A DNA stretch of 64,000 nucleotides from Varroa destructor. Lineage: Eukaryota > Arthropoda > Arachnida > Mesostigmata > Varroidae. The notes beneath the pieces were generated by a model. The model saw only the letters and a list, made by a program, of their open reading frames with translations, was not told the origin of the DNA and did no database searches. The stretch is from assembly GCF_002443255.2 (NCBI RefSeq), contig NW_019211455.1:10386503-10450502 (forward strand), given 5' to 3'. Numbering within the stretch: position 1 is the stretch's first letter; every line of letters begins with the position of its first letter. Both the position numbers and the translations under genes were made by a program. Positions 51,314 through 63,022 of the stretch are shown in pieces.

Positions 51314-51474
51314 CTATGAATGCACTTTACGGAGCTAAGAAAGCCAAATTAACAATGGTATATCTAGAAGCGAACGTGATCCAACAGGCGGTATACTAAA
51401 GGACCTCCTCACGTGCAGAGCTTACCTGAAATTGATGTCTAAAACAAGCCGCCAGGGTCCGCAATTCATCCGAA
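51314..51474 (-). CDS. Candidate last two exons of an unidentified gene
   Basis: A 49-base exon, 51474-51426, sits between a strong acceptor (ACATTCTTCGATTGCAG) and a strong donor (TTTCAG|GTAAGC). It reads SDELRTLAACFRHQFQ in its only open frame. After a 91-base intron, a 21-base exon (51334-51314, acceptor TTTGGCTTTCTTAG) adds LRKVHS and a stop in the matching phase. A further possible upstream exon is at 51933-52088. No family is recognised. The evidence is splice strength and phase only. Confidence 0.33.
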
Positions 51475-51932
51475 CTGCAATCGAAGAATGTGTATAACAC
51501 ATTTTATATAGGTCAAAAACAATGTTCGTGTTTGTGAATCAGGTTAATTCTTGGCCTGAACGAGACGGATCAGCACAGCTATCATATGCGAGTTGTAACC
51601 TGCAAGCTCCTAGAAAAGCTCCGTTCGTTCGCTCTAGCTAAAGCTACTGCGTGACGAAAACGTGCGTGCAGGATGCCGTGTAAAAGAATAGTATTCGGAT
51701 ATTCGAAATATTACGATTCCAATAGCTCATAAAAATGAAGATTTGCACTTGGCGCAATACAACATTTATATGTAGGAAGAAACATGTGCGTAGAGGTAAG
51801 TAATAAGCCATGCTCGTTGAGCTCAAGTTATTCGACCTTCAAAAAAACATTTGACTCGCCGGTCTAATGGATGCGGTATTTATTTTGTCCGTAAACGTTT
51901 GTTGGCCCCGCTATACACACCCTACCGCATCG

Positions 51933-52088
51933 CTATTGTAAACTGAATAGAGCGCATACATGTATAAAGAGAAAAAGCAATAAGGGTTCGATAAAGTGTC
52001 TGCTCGTCCATATGTGTACACGGATGGAATTCGCGCGCCCTTCGATGACGAAATGAAGGCAGAACGGATAGAACTCATCGGCGCCGAC
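51933..52088 (-). CDS. Candidate exon with strong acceptor, unidentified protein
   Basis: The pyrimidine-rich acceptor CCCGTTGTTACTTAG opens a 51-codon frame beginning VGADEFYPFCLHFVIEG and continuing RANSIRVHIWTSRHF before a hydrophobic run and a stop at 51935. The donor within it is unclear (CAT|GTATGC is possible), so the true exon is probably shorter. It may belong with the exons at 51.3-51.5 kb on the same strand, but the phases do not join directly. An intermediate exon would be needed. Confidence 0.27.
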   Translation of the reverse strand, partial: VGADEFYPFCLHFVIEGRANSIRVHIWTSRHFIEPLLLFLFIHVCALFSLQ

Positions 52089-54443
52089 CTAAGTAACAAC
52101 GGGATAAAAGAACTGAGGATTTTTCGTTTTGTTCGAGTGGACATGTATTCGGATGCGCAAACCTTTTGCTAGAAGGACACGCAGTAATTATAGTAGTTGA
52201 CCTGATAAGCATCTTCACGTCTGTGTAATCTCAACTCGAACGCCGGTCATATGTAATAATCGCCTGCTGACACATCTACAATTATATAAGCAGGCCTATT
52301 AGAAGGTTGTCTTCCACTGCAAAAGTTGTCGACGTCCTTAAAACTTAACGAAGTAAAACCTTTAGACAACTCAAATAGCGTCTTTCTTCGAACTTAGTTT
52401 CCATTTGTAAGACGGCTGTTCCCAAGCGCGCCGGCTAAACACGTTCTCAATCTGCTCGATCTACTTGTTCTGTCACGGCTACTTAAGTAGGTCCCTCTAA
52501 CGACTTACACCTTCCAACGGTAATGTTTCCGCAACGGGCAATAATTCTCCTGGCATGGATAACACGTTGAATATACTACGACTTCTGAATGTAATTCTTG
52601 AAGTCTGACTCATCTCTAGATCATCTGGTTTCCCCAACTAGGAGACACATAGGTATCAAAAACGCTGAGGTGTCGCAAGAGGCTGAGATCGCCAAGACGC
52701 TTGATTGCTCGTATAACATCTTCAGTGGTTAATACTAAACTTAACATCAACCAACTGCGATACGTCTTTAGTACCAACGTTTGCTTCGACTTTCCAAAGT
52801 GCAGTTACTTCTTCGCGGCGCAGAAGGTTCAATCGACGACGTTGGGTCAACAAGTTTCGCGCCTTTACTGGAAGTTTAGCAGATTATACCGATTTATTTA
52901 CCGGCCACTAGTTAAATTCATGGCAAATCCCCCAAAACCCTTTTTGATTTCTCAGCAGTTTGAATAGAAAAGAGGTCCAACGACAGAACAAGCGAACAAA
53001 GTAGGACCACGCCTTCATCTCGAGCCTGTTAAGGTCACCTTACGGATACACTGCTAACAAATTCCTACGAAGTAAAAATTCGCCGCGCAATAAACTATTT
53101 GATCAGCCTTCGGGATGTGGCGACATTGTCGTAACTATAAGTAAAAGTTTTTAGTCCACTCGGTGTTTATTGAGGATAGTTCTGACAGCATTGGGTGAGT
53201 TCACGATAATGAGATTGTTCAATGCTCGTATTAAGGCAAACCTGGAAGCTTTTGGTCGTTCCTATTAGCCTGCTCTTCAATTAAGAACTGAAGGAGCATT
53301 TGTACGACGAATAAATACTAGTCCGTCTCTGTTGCAAGATTTATTATGTTTCTCCGCATCCAAAAAAGTTAAAATTTCTATTTTTTAATGGAAAGTGCCA
53401 AATTCACTTACAGGGCCTCTAATCCGTGCTCTAATGCTCTGTAATAATGTGTTTTCAGAATCCGTGAGAAGAATAAACTGTCATCTGAAAAAAAATATTA
53501 AACTGGCTTTCCGATCGAGTTGATTTCTAACGGTTACTGCAGTAATATTACCCCTATTACTCCACACTAAGGTTCGCGCGAGGAAGCAATTTTTTCTATT
53601 CGAAGTGTCCATGAATATTACGTCTCATGATGAGCTTTTTCCTCTTATTGGCCCAAAGGTATTAGAACACAACATCACCTATATTGGTCATCATCTATAG
53701 ATAAAACTCTTGATAGCAAACTCAGCTCAACTTACCACCTGCAATATTGACATAAGCACTGTATAATGATGACGAAAATTAGCAACGTGAAGGGGGGCAT
53801 GAACATTTTGTTTCGCTATAATCTAATCTGTTAGAGGAATCTGTGCGGCTGACAGCGCTAGTTATTTTCTATTTTCTCACCCTGTTCTATCAGGTCTCTA
53901 CAGGCAGATAGGCTAAACAGCGAACCTTTTTCCTTAAAATGCTGCCCTTCGACCGCGATCACCAGCCAGAGATCTTGTAGCGATCGAGCTGCACTGAGTT
54001 GCTGTTCAAATATTGTGAAGTCAATACTGTCTCTTATTCTTGAGATGATTCTCAGTCAAATCGGGGGGACGGATTTGCTCTTGTGAAGGAACGCCGTAAG
54101 GTTTGCCGTGCGTTCGCCTCTTGCCGACTATTTACCCTCTCTTCTAGCCATTACCGAGTAGCGACTCGACACCTGTCTTACAAAACACTACTTGGCAGTC
54201 GCGCATCTGATCGTAGTAGAAGGCGATGCCAACGACGATAATATAATGAAGGCTCGCTCGCGATCACCTCTCCCTTGCTGACCTAACTCCGCGGATGAAT
54301 CTTCTCAGGCCACTGTCACCAGGGAAACTCAACATTCTTTCTTCCCTGAATGCTATCAGAGGCTGACCATTGTTTAAGGGAGCAAGTGTTCTACTGCAAA
54401 CGTCCTGCTTTCACTTGTGTTTTTTTCTATATTTTCTCTACCT
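52089..54443. other. Non-coding stretch, no gene recognised
   Basis: One 88-codon plus frame (52701-52967) has no motif and starts from a non-ATG codon. Nothing else stands out. Confidence 0.45.
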
Positions 54444-54777
54444 TTATTTCCTTCGTATTTGCTCTCCGAAACGTGAAAGGACATCAGCGCAAGTGATCAG
54501 GTAACTCTCGACTGTTTTCGCGCTACTCGGCGTATTGTCGACCTCCCACTCAGTCAGCAGAAACAACATTCGCAGAAACGCAGTACTGAATCTTCGTGAC
54601 ATTCCTGGAAATCCTGACAACGATGGTGAAAGTGTTGACACTACGAGTAGAAGTTACGTCCCCTACGAGGGGAAATAAATCTATCTGCAGAATACAACTG
54701 CAGTAGCTGTAGTAGTAGCAATAGGAGATGTAGTAGCTTGTGTCATAACAACAACTGACAAAACTCTGCTCGGCGAG

Positions 54778-54960
54778 TTAGTACACTTCGCATGAATGTC
54801 GCGACTGTGCCCGAAGGGTAGAGGCGTTGACGTGCTGATACCAGTGGTTTCTTATACTGTAGTATCTACTGATGTCCATGTAATAGTCGTCACGGTCATT
54901 AGGGGCGTCATACTGGCCACCACAGTTGCTGACGCTGCTCCGATCGTCGTGGTCCGCCAT
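54778..54960 (-). CDS. Candidate first coding exon or small ORF (MADHDDRSSVSN...)
   Basis: A 60-codon frame starts with ATGGCGG and ends in TAA. The product is hydrophilic, Asp/Tyr/Ser-rich (DRDDYYMDISRYYSIRNHWY) and shows no membrane segment. A second open frame on the same strand, from an acceptor at about 54621 (CCATCGTTGTCAG) to 54444 (RRFSTAFLRMLFLLTEWEVD then NTPSSAKTVESYLI), could be a following exon. No donor and acceptor pair joins them convincingly in phase. The family is unknown. Confidence 0.28.
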   Translation of the reverse strand: MADHDDRSSVSNCGGQYDAPNDRDDYYMDISRYYSIRNHWYQHVNASTLRAQSRHSCEVY

Positions 54961-57900
54961 TAACGCGAAAGTCCACCAGAAGTTTGATTGATGGCTTTTG
55001 GTTTCAATGAAACTATAATATATAGGACTGCTATCTAGATGTACTACAGATATGTAGAATAGCTTATAAATTGCTTAACAGTTGAGCGCGTTTAAAATAC
55101 AAAATGAATTACGAGAACCATAAAAGGTCCAATATTACTTCCTGAACACTGAGTTTCTTTTGCCATGATCGAAAATACGAACCATATTGGAATCAATGTG
55201 TGTTCTAGTTTATTTGCGAGCACTTATTATTTCCATACATCTTGATCCGAATCGATAAACAGGAAAGGTCACAGCTGATGACTGACACAACCGTGACGTA
55301 GCACAAGATAGTGGCGGCGGTCAACATTATCGGTCGTATGTCGTGTGGATCAATTCGTTTTATGTTGCTTTTCATTATTCCTTTTCTAGTTGTTTTCCAG
55401 TGTTGTTTTCTTAGCCACCGATGGACAAATCTGCGGTGCCGGTTCGAATCCCTTTCAGATCTTCTTTGTGTCTTTGTACGCCAAGTACTGTAATCGTGCA
55501 TTACAAATACCATTACGCTTTCAAATGTCTGACTATTTATAGTTGTCTCCTTCCTAGTCAAAACACATCATCGGCTACTTCACGAAACATGGCGCCTATC
55601 GACACCGACCCGCTCCCCGAAACGTATCGTCCCTCCACACAGAGTATCCACACGCTCGACGTCGTTTAAATAGCGGCTATATGGCATTCTTCGTCTAACT
55701 AGATGTGAAGTCTGGCCATGTCCTTGGAAGTGGAAGGATTAAGGAGTGAGCACAGGAGAGCTAACACTCGAATACAGCAATGGGAAAATGGTAACAACGG
55801 CTACGGCTTATAACGCCGTCCACACGCTAGAAATGGAATTGCCTACGTTCCAGTGTGTATACTTCATGCTACTAAAATGATCCGTTCATTTTTTGTCTTG
55901 GCAGTAGGTACGCGTAAGTAAAAACGCGTGGAGTCCCTGCCGCCGCCGCCGCCTCTCCTAAAAACTGTTAGTTACCAATGCACGCACATGCTGGTTTGGT
56001 GATATGTCTGGTGCGGCGGCAACAGCAGCGGGGCCGTCGAAGGGCTTTGTTATGGTCATCGGAAATGACGGGGGTTTTTTTTATTGGGCATCCTTTTTAA
56101 CGCTATTCGCTGACTGTGCGACTATGACATAAGGGGGAATAGCCAGTACGTCCTCAAACAAGAGCGGGTCCCATCGATCACGAACCGCTGGTACACAATT
56201 CACCAGTGTGAGCCCATTGAAGCAGCAAATTACCTCTACTTGTGTCTTCCTAGCAGTCAATGTCAGAACCCGTTTCCCCATCGACGACCTAACCACTAAC
56301 AAGGACCAATTGTTTTTCAAGTATGAAAGGCTTGACATAACTTATCATTTGTACAAGGACATGAGTTTGCCTATCAGTTTGTTTGGTGCTCTCTCCATCT
56401 ACACATGAGCGATAATGTCACGGCTTCATTTCGGTAGGAAACTGATGTTATCGTATAATTTTTATAGGCTCTGCTGAACAGATTGCAACAAGCCGAGTTG
56501 ACCTGGGGCAAGCGAATGAAGGATGAGTTAGAAAAGCCACGTTATTTTCACAGCCGGTGAAAGCTGTAGACCGTGAACTCTGGTCAAAATGCATTGTGTT
56601 GCAATTGCCCGTTTTCAGCTTATCATCAGATGACCACGCTATAGGATTTTGGCAACTGAAATATACTGCAGCCAAGCCATATTCTTTCGCTGACCAAATG
56701 AAGCCGCAACCGGCGGGAGATTTGTTCCGCGAGAGGCTATGATACAGCAACTAAAGTTAACGCTTGCTGGCTAATCATAACAAGTAAGCTTAATAGAGCG
56801 CCCTTTTACGTTTCTTAAGTTGCTAACAACTGAAACAGTAGAAAAATTAGTAAACGCCATCAAGGGAACAGAGGCTCTATTTGGTAGCCCTTTTTAGGCT
56901 CAACCAGCTTACATACATAGCCCTAATAATCCTGCGCCGTTTTGAATACTTTTGTTTACCTTAGCACGACGATCTTGGAGAAAATTTTACTTAATCGTGA
57001 AAGACTGTATTTAGAAAGTGAAGCAAATTTTACAATTACAGGTTTTTAACGGCGTCACGCACAACTCGAACTCGCAAAGGTCCAAACTACTTTCGTCCCA
57101 AACGTAGATGGACGTTGACGTATTTCAATTTCAAGCGCTTCATTAATCTCATAGCGATGTTAACGGTCTTCGTTGTAAGGCATTATGACACACCCTGAAC
57201 ACGAAGCTTTGTCTATGCGTGAATAATCATATTCCAGTCATCTATATTTTTTGCCGTGTCTAGAAGCTCACAAGCTACACACTAGATGGTACCCTGGGTA
57301 AATCTGAATTTGAGAACCAATTTAAATTTTTCGCACAGTTTTTAAAACTATTTTCTAGACACGTTTTATAATAGGTTTCTACAACATAATGTGTGGATCT
57401 ACTGTGCATCCATTATATCGGACTGTCTCTAGAAAACCAGTAAACACATCATCGCACAACATACTTGTATGACTGCCTTGCCATCCTGTCACTATCAAAT
57501 AATTATATAATATCAATATATCTGTTTATCTCCATATATATTGTTACTTAGTCTTCTAACGATTTAACAAAGCTGTCAGATATGAGCTTTCTATATCTAT
57601 CTATTTCCACAACTAATCTGAAAGAGAAAAGCGTATTAACTGGGCCGTGGGTGCGTCGGACGAATGGTCCTTCCTTTGGATTGAGCGGTGCACTGGACAG
57701 ACGAGGGCTACGCTCTGACCCTGATAAAACAACACATAGATGCTAAACAACTAAACAGAATAGAGACAACTGGCTTCGTCAAGAGAGTGATTGTATTAGA
57801 AATTTTCGAATAGGGGGCATGCGCACATAGCGCCTAAAGCGACCCGAGCCGAAAAAACCAGCCCAGCGGCGGTTAAGCTAGTTCCCATAGAATATTAGCT

Positions 57901-60900
57901 GGTGAGAAAACGTTCCATGTTCACGTACGCTAACCATCTGTACGCGCCCATTAATTTTTAGCCAAATATAATTTGATACAGGGCCACTTTGGCGTCGTCG
58001 CCCACCAATTCACTGGGGTCAACGTAGGAAGGTCCCTGATGTTATTGTGGCTCTATGGCAGCGTCTCGGTACGGTTAGGTCAAGGCCATGTACCATGAAG
58101 CGGTACTAGCTTAAGCTAACGGTAAACATTTTCATCTTGTAGCTGACGCAAACGAATGTTGGCCGGTTACCTCGACTGCTCCCAGTAGTTTACCACTAGC
58201 CGCAAAAATAAATTACGCCATTATCTCTGTGGATCGTACATCATTGTATAGATTTATTTATGCAGATAGTAGATAACAAGACAAGGAGATGATGGCAGCT
58301 AAAACGGCAGGTAACATATTGTAAAACGATGCACGTTGTGTGTAATTCATTAACTAACTAACTAACTAACAATAATGGGTATGCATATTTTTTTTCGAAA
58401 CTGAATAAACCTCCTCTACAAATGGCTTGTCAGCACGGCTTAATCAATTATTCGAAATTCAGCATTTCTAATCATGGGGTAGAAAAAGTGTTATCATATC
58501 TGCGACCATTATATACGGTATCTGAATATAAAATAATAACACTGTGAGCGCGGCAGCCAATCTATCGGACAGAGCCCCGCGATGGACGAGCGGCATCAGG
58601 GATGATCAGTACCCCATATCAAGAATATACTTCGCTTAGCGAAAAAAATCTATACTGGTGGCTAAAGCAGAGGGCAGATCGCTGCTATCGCAAAAACAAC
58701 GAACGCATGTCTAGATGTGCGTGCGTCCCGTTCTAATTACGATCTAGTGGCAAATACGTTATTACGAGCAACAAGTGCAGTGAATCGATAATTTAGATAA
58801 TAAAGCATCCTTAATGAACGCAATCGGACAAAATTTCCATCTGTAAATGACGCAGCGGATATGTATGTCCTCGTTTCGACCATGCGTCCATCCTGAAGAA
58901 TGACAGTGTCCGTGGCGAGCAGAAGAAAGATTTGCTTTATCCGAAAGCATGGACGTTTTTTTCTTGTTTATGCAAGTTGCTACGCCATTTAATCACCTCA
59001 GATACTGTTCAGATAGTCATGGACAATCAATAGACGTTTCGAGTTATGCGTCCGGTACTAGCGTTAAGCACTGCTTGAGGTGACTGGCTGCAAGTGTGGA
59101 GCGAAGCGCGTCCACGTCAGGCTTCAGACCAGCGGATTCAAATTCCATGTATCAACAAGCTGAAGGCTAAAAAATAAGCTATACGAACAACGTCTGCTAC
59201 ATAGATTTCGATTTTCTCTCCAAAGCAGTCCTATTGCCTGTGTGTAATTTCCAAATCAGTAATTATCTTTCGAATATGTCACCGTCGTTGACACTGTGCG
59301 TGTGACACGTAAACGCATTGGACACACATTTCAGGCTATATGTTTTCAACCAGACAGGTAGTATGGGCTGGTCGACGTGAGCCTTACCGATCGCTTGATT
59401 AGTCCACGTGTTCCTGTCGTTTCCAGCGTGTAATTACGGGCCGCTACCGAATCAGCTGAAAGTAACGGGTAATTTCTAGCAGCGGATTTATATTTGGCTG
59501 TTCAGCTTGTAACGAAAACGTAGGAAAGTTTTCACGTTTAAGCCTCAATCATTTAAAGTAACGTGTTAAAGACCAACGGTGTACGAGCAAACTTCAACGT
59601 AACAGTAACAACTAACAGAGGGATATTAATGACTAAACTGAACTATGTTTATTATATAATAAATTATATACTCAGTGTCTCGTTTTTGGACTGACGCTGG
59701 CGGATGGCGAGGTCGATTCTTCGCATTGTGATGCGGCATCAAAATCAAGGTCGATTAGCATCACTACAACGATCACACCGAAACGGATCATCTTCCCAGT
59801 CCGATGTGACATTTCCGGTCGAAACGTTTGCTTACGGCAGTAAAGCGCTTGTGTCAAGGGTGTCTTGCTCTCGTTTTATGTCAGTTATTCTCTGTTTAGA
59901 GCGGCCAACGTTAAGCGACAAAGGTCGAAGGCACGCTACGTATATGCTTTAAAGCTACATCACGGAACTGAAACGCCGCCATTCAAGAATAATTTCGCAT
60001 CTGTCACCAGGTTAGTTTTATCCGGAGACCACAGAATGGTTATAATTTATTCACACAAAAGGGTGACCTCATTTAATTCAAATTACGTCAAAATAGAAAA
60101 TAGGGCAGCGGATACAATGATTTAGATAGACACTAATCGTCATTTCTGAGGAAAGAGGTCCTTCGTATACTTCACACTGCCGCACAATAGCCCATGCTAG
60201 GGACAACAGCTTGGTGTCGGAAGAGACAGGTGACCTTGGCGAGTTTCCGGATGGTGCGGGCACAATAGAGATATTTAATTTTTACATGGTGTAGAACGTA
60301 AGCTGTTGGCCCGAACGGAGCAAAGCGGTCGGATGAGAAAGCGAAGGAGGCCGACAATTTGAAATCATTAATCCGAATTCAGACGGCGTAACCAAAGCAG
60401 AGGCCGGTTCATCAGATCAGGTACGGGGAGCCTTGAGTAATAATCCTATAAAAGGAAGTGATACTCACTGAGAAGCTTGATTCTACATTTGTATTTAGAT
60501 CGCATTCTACAGAGAAGACAATACGTGTGCAATAATGCCGATAATAGTAGAAATATTAAGAAATTTGAATACTAGATATTCGATAAATGATCCTTGTTGA
60601 TACAGTAAATCTCAGCGCTGCTACTGTGTCCCTGCCTTTTACTAATTATTTCATAATCGCTGCACGCCAATACGACAGTGCATACCGACAGACTCGTCAA
60701 TACAAGAACCTGTTCTGTAACCTAAGTACAAAGATATTGCCAAATGAGGACGTTACGTAAAACAATAGTTCGATTGTATTATTTATTACATGACGGTAAT
60801 GCGAGCAGAATGACAGTGTATATAGTCTTCACTCGTTCTCCCGAATGGCGCTCGTCGAGCAAACGACATTCGTTCTTCTAAACGTTCCATCTATTTTCGG

Positions 60901-62410
60901 CTATGACGTCCGCATGTATGAAGATACCCTCAGCATCTAACACTAGCTTTCATAGAGCTTAATAATAGCGCTACAAATTATACCGCTGTGTATAGACTAA
61001 CATCGATTCTCTTATCTTGTCGCGAGGCGTCCATCCCCCAAATCAAACAACAAGAAGTATTGCTATATAGAAAAACGCTTCATATAACATGTCGAATAGT
61101 GCAGAATTAGCCACTTACCTAATAAGCACGAAGAGCTTGTTAACTTTAGTTACTTTAACTATAGCTACTCAGTTGTCCTTATTTTATAAACAGAAGATCG
61201 ATAGTTATCGGTCTTAATTAATATGTACGGTTAGTTTCGCACGAGCAAGGTAAGGCTGGCCAGTTATTTCCAGTGACAAAGATTACCCGCAATGCATCAA
61301 GGTCGGCTAAGATCAAGATTTAAACTTATCTTCAATTGGGTATGGAAGAATCGCGTTCGTTTGTTGATTATCAGTGTTGTCTTTCAGCATCGAGGCACTC
61401 ATTCATGGCTATTGACATACTTCAAGATATATTCGACCAGACAGGAAGCCAATTAGCGACACCGTAATGCTATTAAATATTTCAAGCTTGACATTTTGTA
61501 TTAGAACTACGACACATATAGCCGCATATGACAACAATCAATCCCCTGTCCATATATTGACCCAATAAAGCAAATACATAGCACGTCTTCGCCTTTCTTT
61601 TAGACTGAAATCGAAAACATTTCAGTGCACAGTAATACATAACAGTCACTTGACGGCAACAAAACTAGGCCAAGCTTCGAATATAGTTCTTGCTTGTCGC
61701 CTACAGCAGGACGAAATATAAAATTCTTACTACGGGAATGTAGCACGTTGAGTGGCGTACGACTTGATATCTTAAGCACGACCTAATCAGCGCGTAGAGA
61801 GATCTCTATGGAAGGGAAAATGTCCAGGAGGCTGTTGTCCAGATGACGTCCACGACGATCTGAGATCCGCTAAAACTTCAATGCTTCTCAGTTGCTCCGT
61901 ATTTGGGACATGGCTACTACAGAGTAGGATAGAACTGGGTAATTTGTCTCTACTCCAGATTCGAGCGGATCAAACACATCGTTCATTTAGATTTTTGTCA
62001 CTATAATAGACCCTCTTAGATCGTTATGTAGGACCCTGACCGGTTAGGAAAGATAGGGCTAAGTGGGATACAGTATAAAAATCAGTAAAAACGTTGTATT
62101 AATGCTGCATTTTCAATAACGACATCTTACCCATAATTCATCGGAGTCAATCATATCTTTAAGTGGTCAAATCTCTAGGCTGGGTCTTAAAGCCCATCAC
62201 ATTAAGTACTACTGTATGTATGTCATGATAGTTCTGTGTACTTCCTCAATACTCTCATCGTTATATAGAAGGTGTGGTTTCTTTGCGCAGTATATGCATA
62301 CAATTGTACGTATCATCGCGTAATAGCCTATGCAACGATGCGTTTCCAAATTAACAGATAAAATCTGAACTGCAATAGCCGTAATTACCAGCAATAGCTC
62401 TAAAATCTAG
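54961..62410. other. Long stretch with no confirmed gene
   Basis: CpG-rich trinucleotide patches occur at 55941-55953 and 56011-56039. A 118-codon minus frame (55205-55561) and the overlapping plus frames at 55.3-55.7 kb lack recognisable motifs. The region contains an AACT repeat and scattered AT-rich sequence. Confidence 0.45.
58351..58370 (+). repeat. TAAC tetranucleotide microsatellite
   Basis: Five tandem TAAC units. Confidence 0.9.
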
Positions 62411-63022
62411 TTAATCTAGTCCAATAATAACGTATAAAACACTAATCGCTTTTTCAATCGAAGTTCCGCGCGGTGCTTGAGGGCCGGGCCCGTCTTCATC
62501 GTCATCCTACAGTTCTTTAGAGCAATTCAGATAAGTCAAATGACATCAGCAGTAATCTGTGACAGATCAGATGGTTAGCGAGGGCTTAGAGGATCGAAAC
62601 GGCTTGATGATTTGTGAACCCATCGATAACAAAACAGCCCATGAACGTTCCTTACTTACTCTTGCATCCTCAAAATGTCCTGTACATATCCTATCAAACA
62701 TCGGTTTACGGTGTACATGTGGATGATTCTGAACTGTGATCATCCATATTCCAGGTCAACGAAATAGCTTAACTCCGTCAGCTACAGTCGGTGTTGCAGC
62801 GCACCATATATTATACACTATTCCTTTACCATCTATTGTGGGCACTGATGGGCGTACGGATGGCTGCTAGGTCACCAAACTCTCCTTCTCCACCATTGAA
62901 TAATTCCATCATCAACCGAACGACCAACCAATTAAACTAAAGGACCAGTTGCGAGATCGTATACTTACCCCTTGGCGGCCCCAGCTTGGCTAGTTGCTCA
63001 AGGGCCGTCGTCTTCAGGCTTG
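62411..63022 (-). CDS. Candidate 3' end of an unidentified gene (three small exons)
   Basis: Three minus-strand exons chain in phase: 63022-62969 (SLKTTALEQLAKLGPPR, donor GTAAGTA), 62733-62660 (QNHPHVHRKPMFDRI then CTGHFEDAR, donor GTAAGTAAG) and 62506-62411 (DDDEDGPGPQAPRG then TSIEKAISVLYVIIGLD and stop; acceptor AAGAACTGTAG). The introns are 235 and 153 bases. Two donors are near-perfect consensus and each exon is open in the frame imposed by its neighbours. I do not recognise the family. The 5' part would lie towards or beyond 64000, and the CpG-rich sequence at 63.2-64.0 kb could be its promoter or first exons. Exons this short can arise by chance, so this is a moderate call. Confidence 0.4.

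Noticed and set aside
52701..52967. 88-codon plus-strand frame
   Set aside because: No ATG at its start, no splice support and no known motif.
55425..55455. Perfect B-box-like GGTTCGAATCCC
   Set aside because: The T-stem does not pair and no A-box lies at tRNA spacing, so it is not a tRNA gene.
55205..55561. 118-codon minus-strand frame with a hydrophobic segment
   Set aside because: It has a non-ATG start, overlaps open frames on the other strand, and lacks splice support and motif.
59060..59155. tRNA-like stretch with GGATTCAAATTCC
   Set aside because: The stems do not form a consistent cloverleaf by eye. A covariance-model scan would decide.
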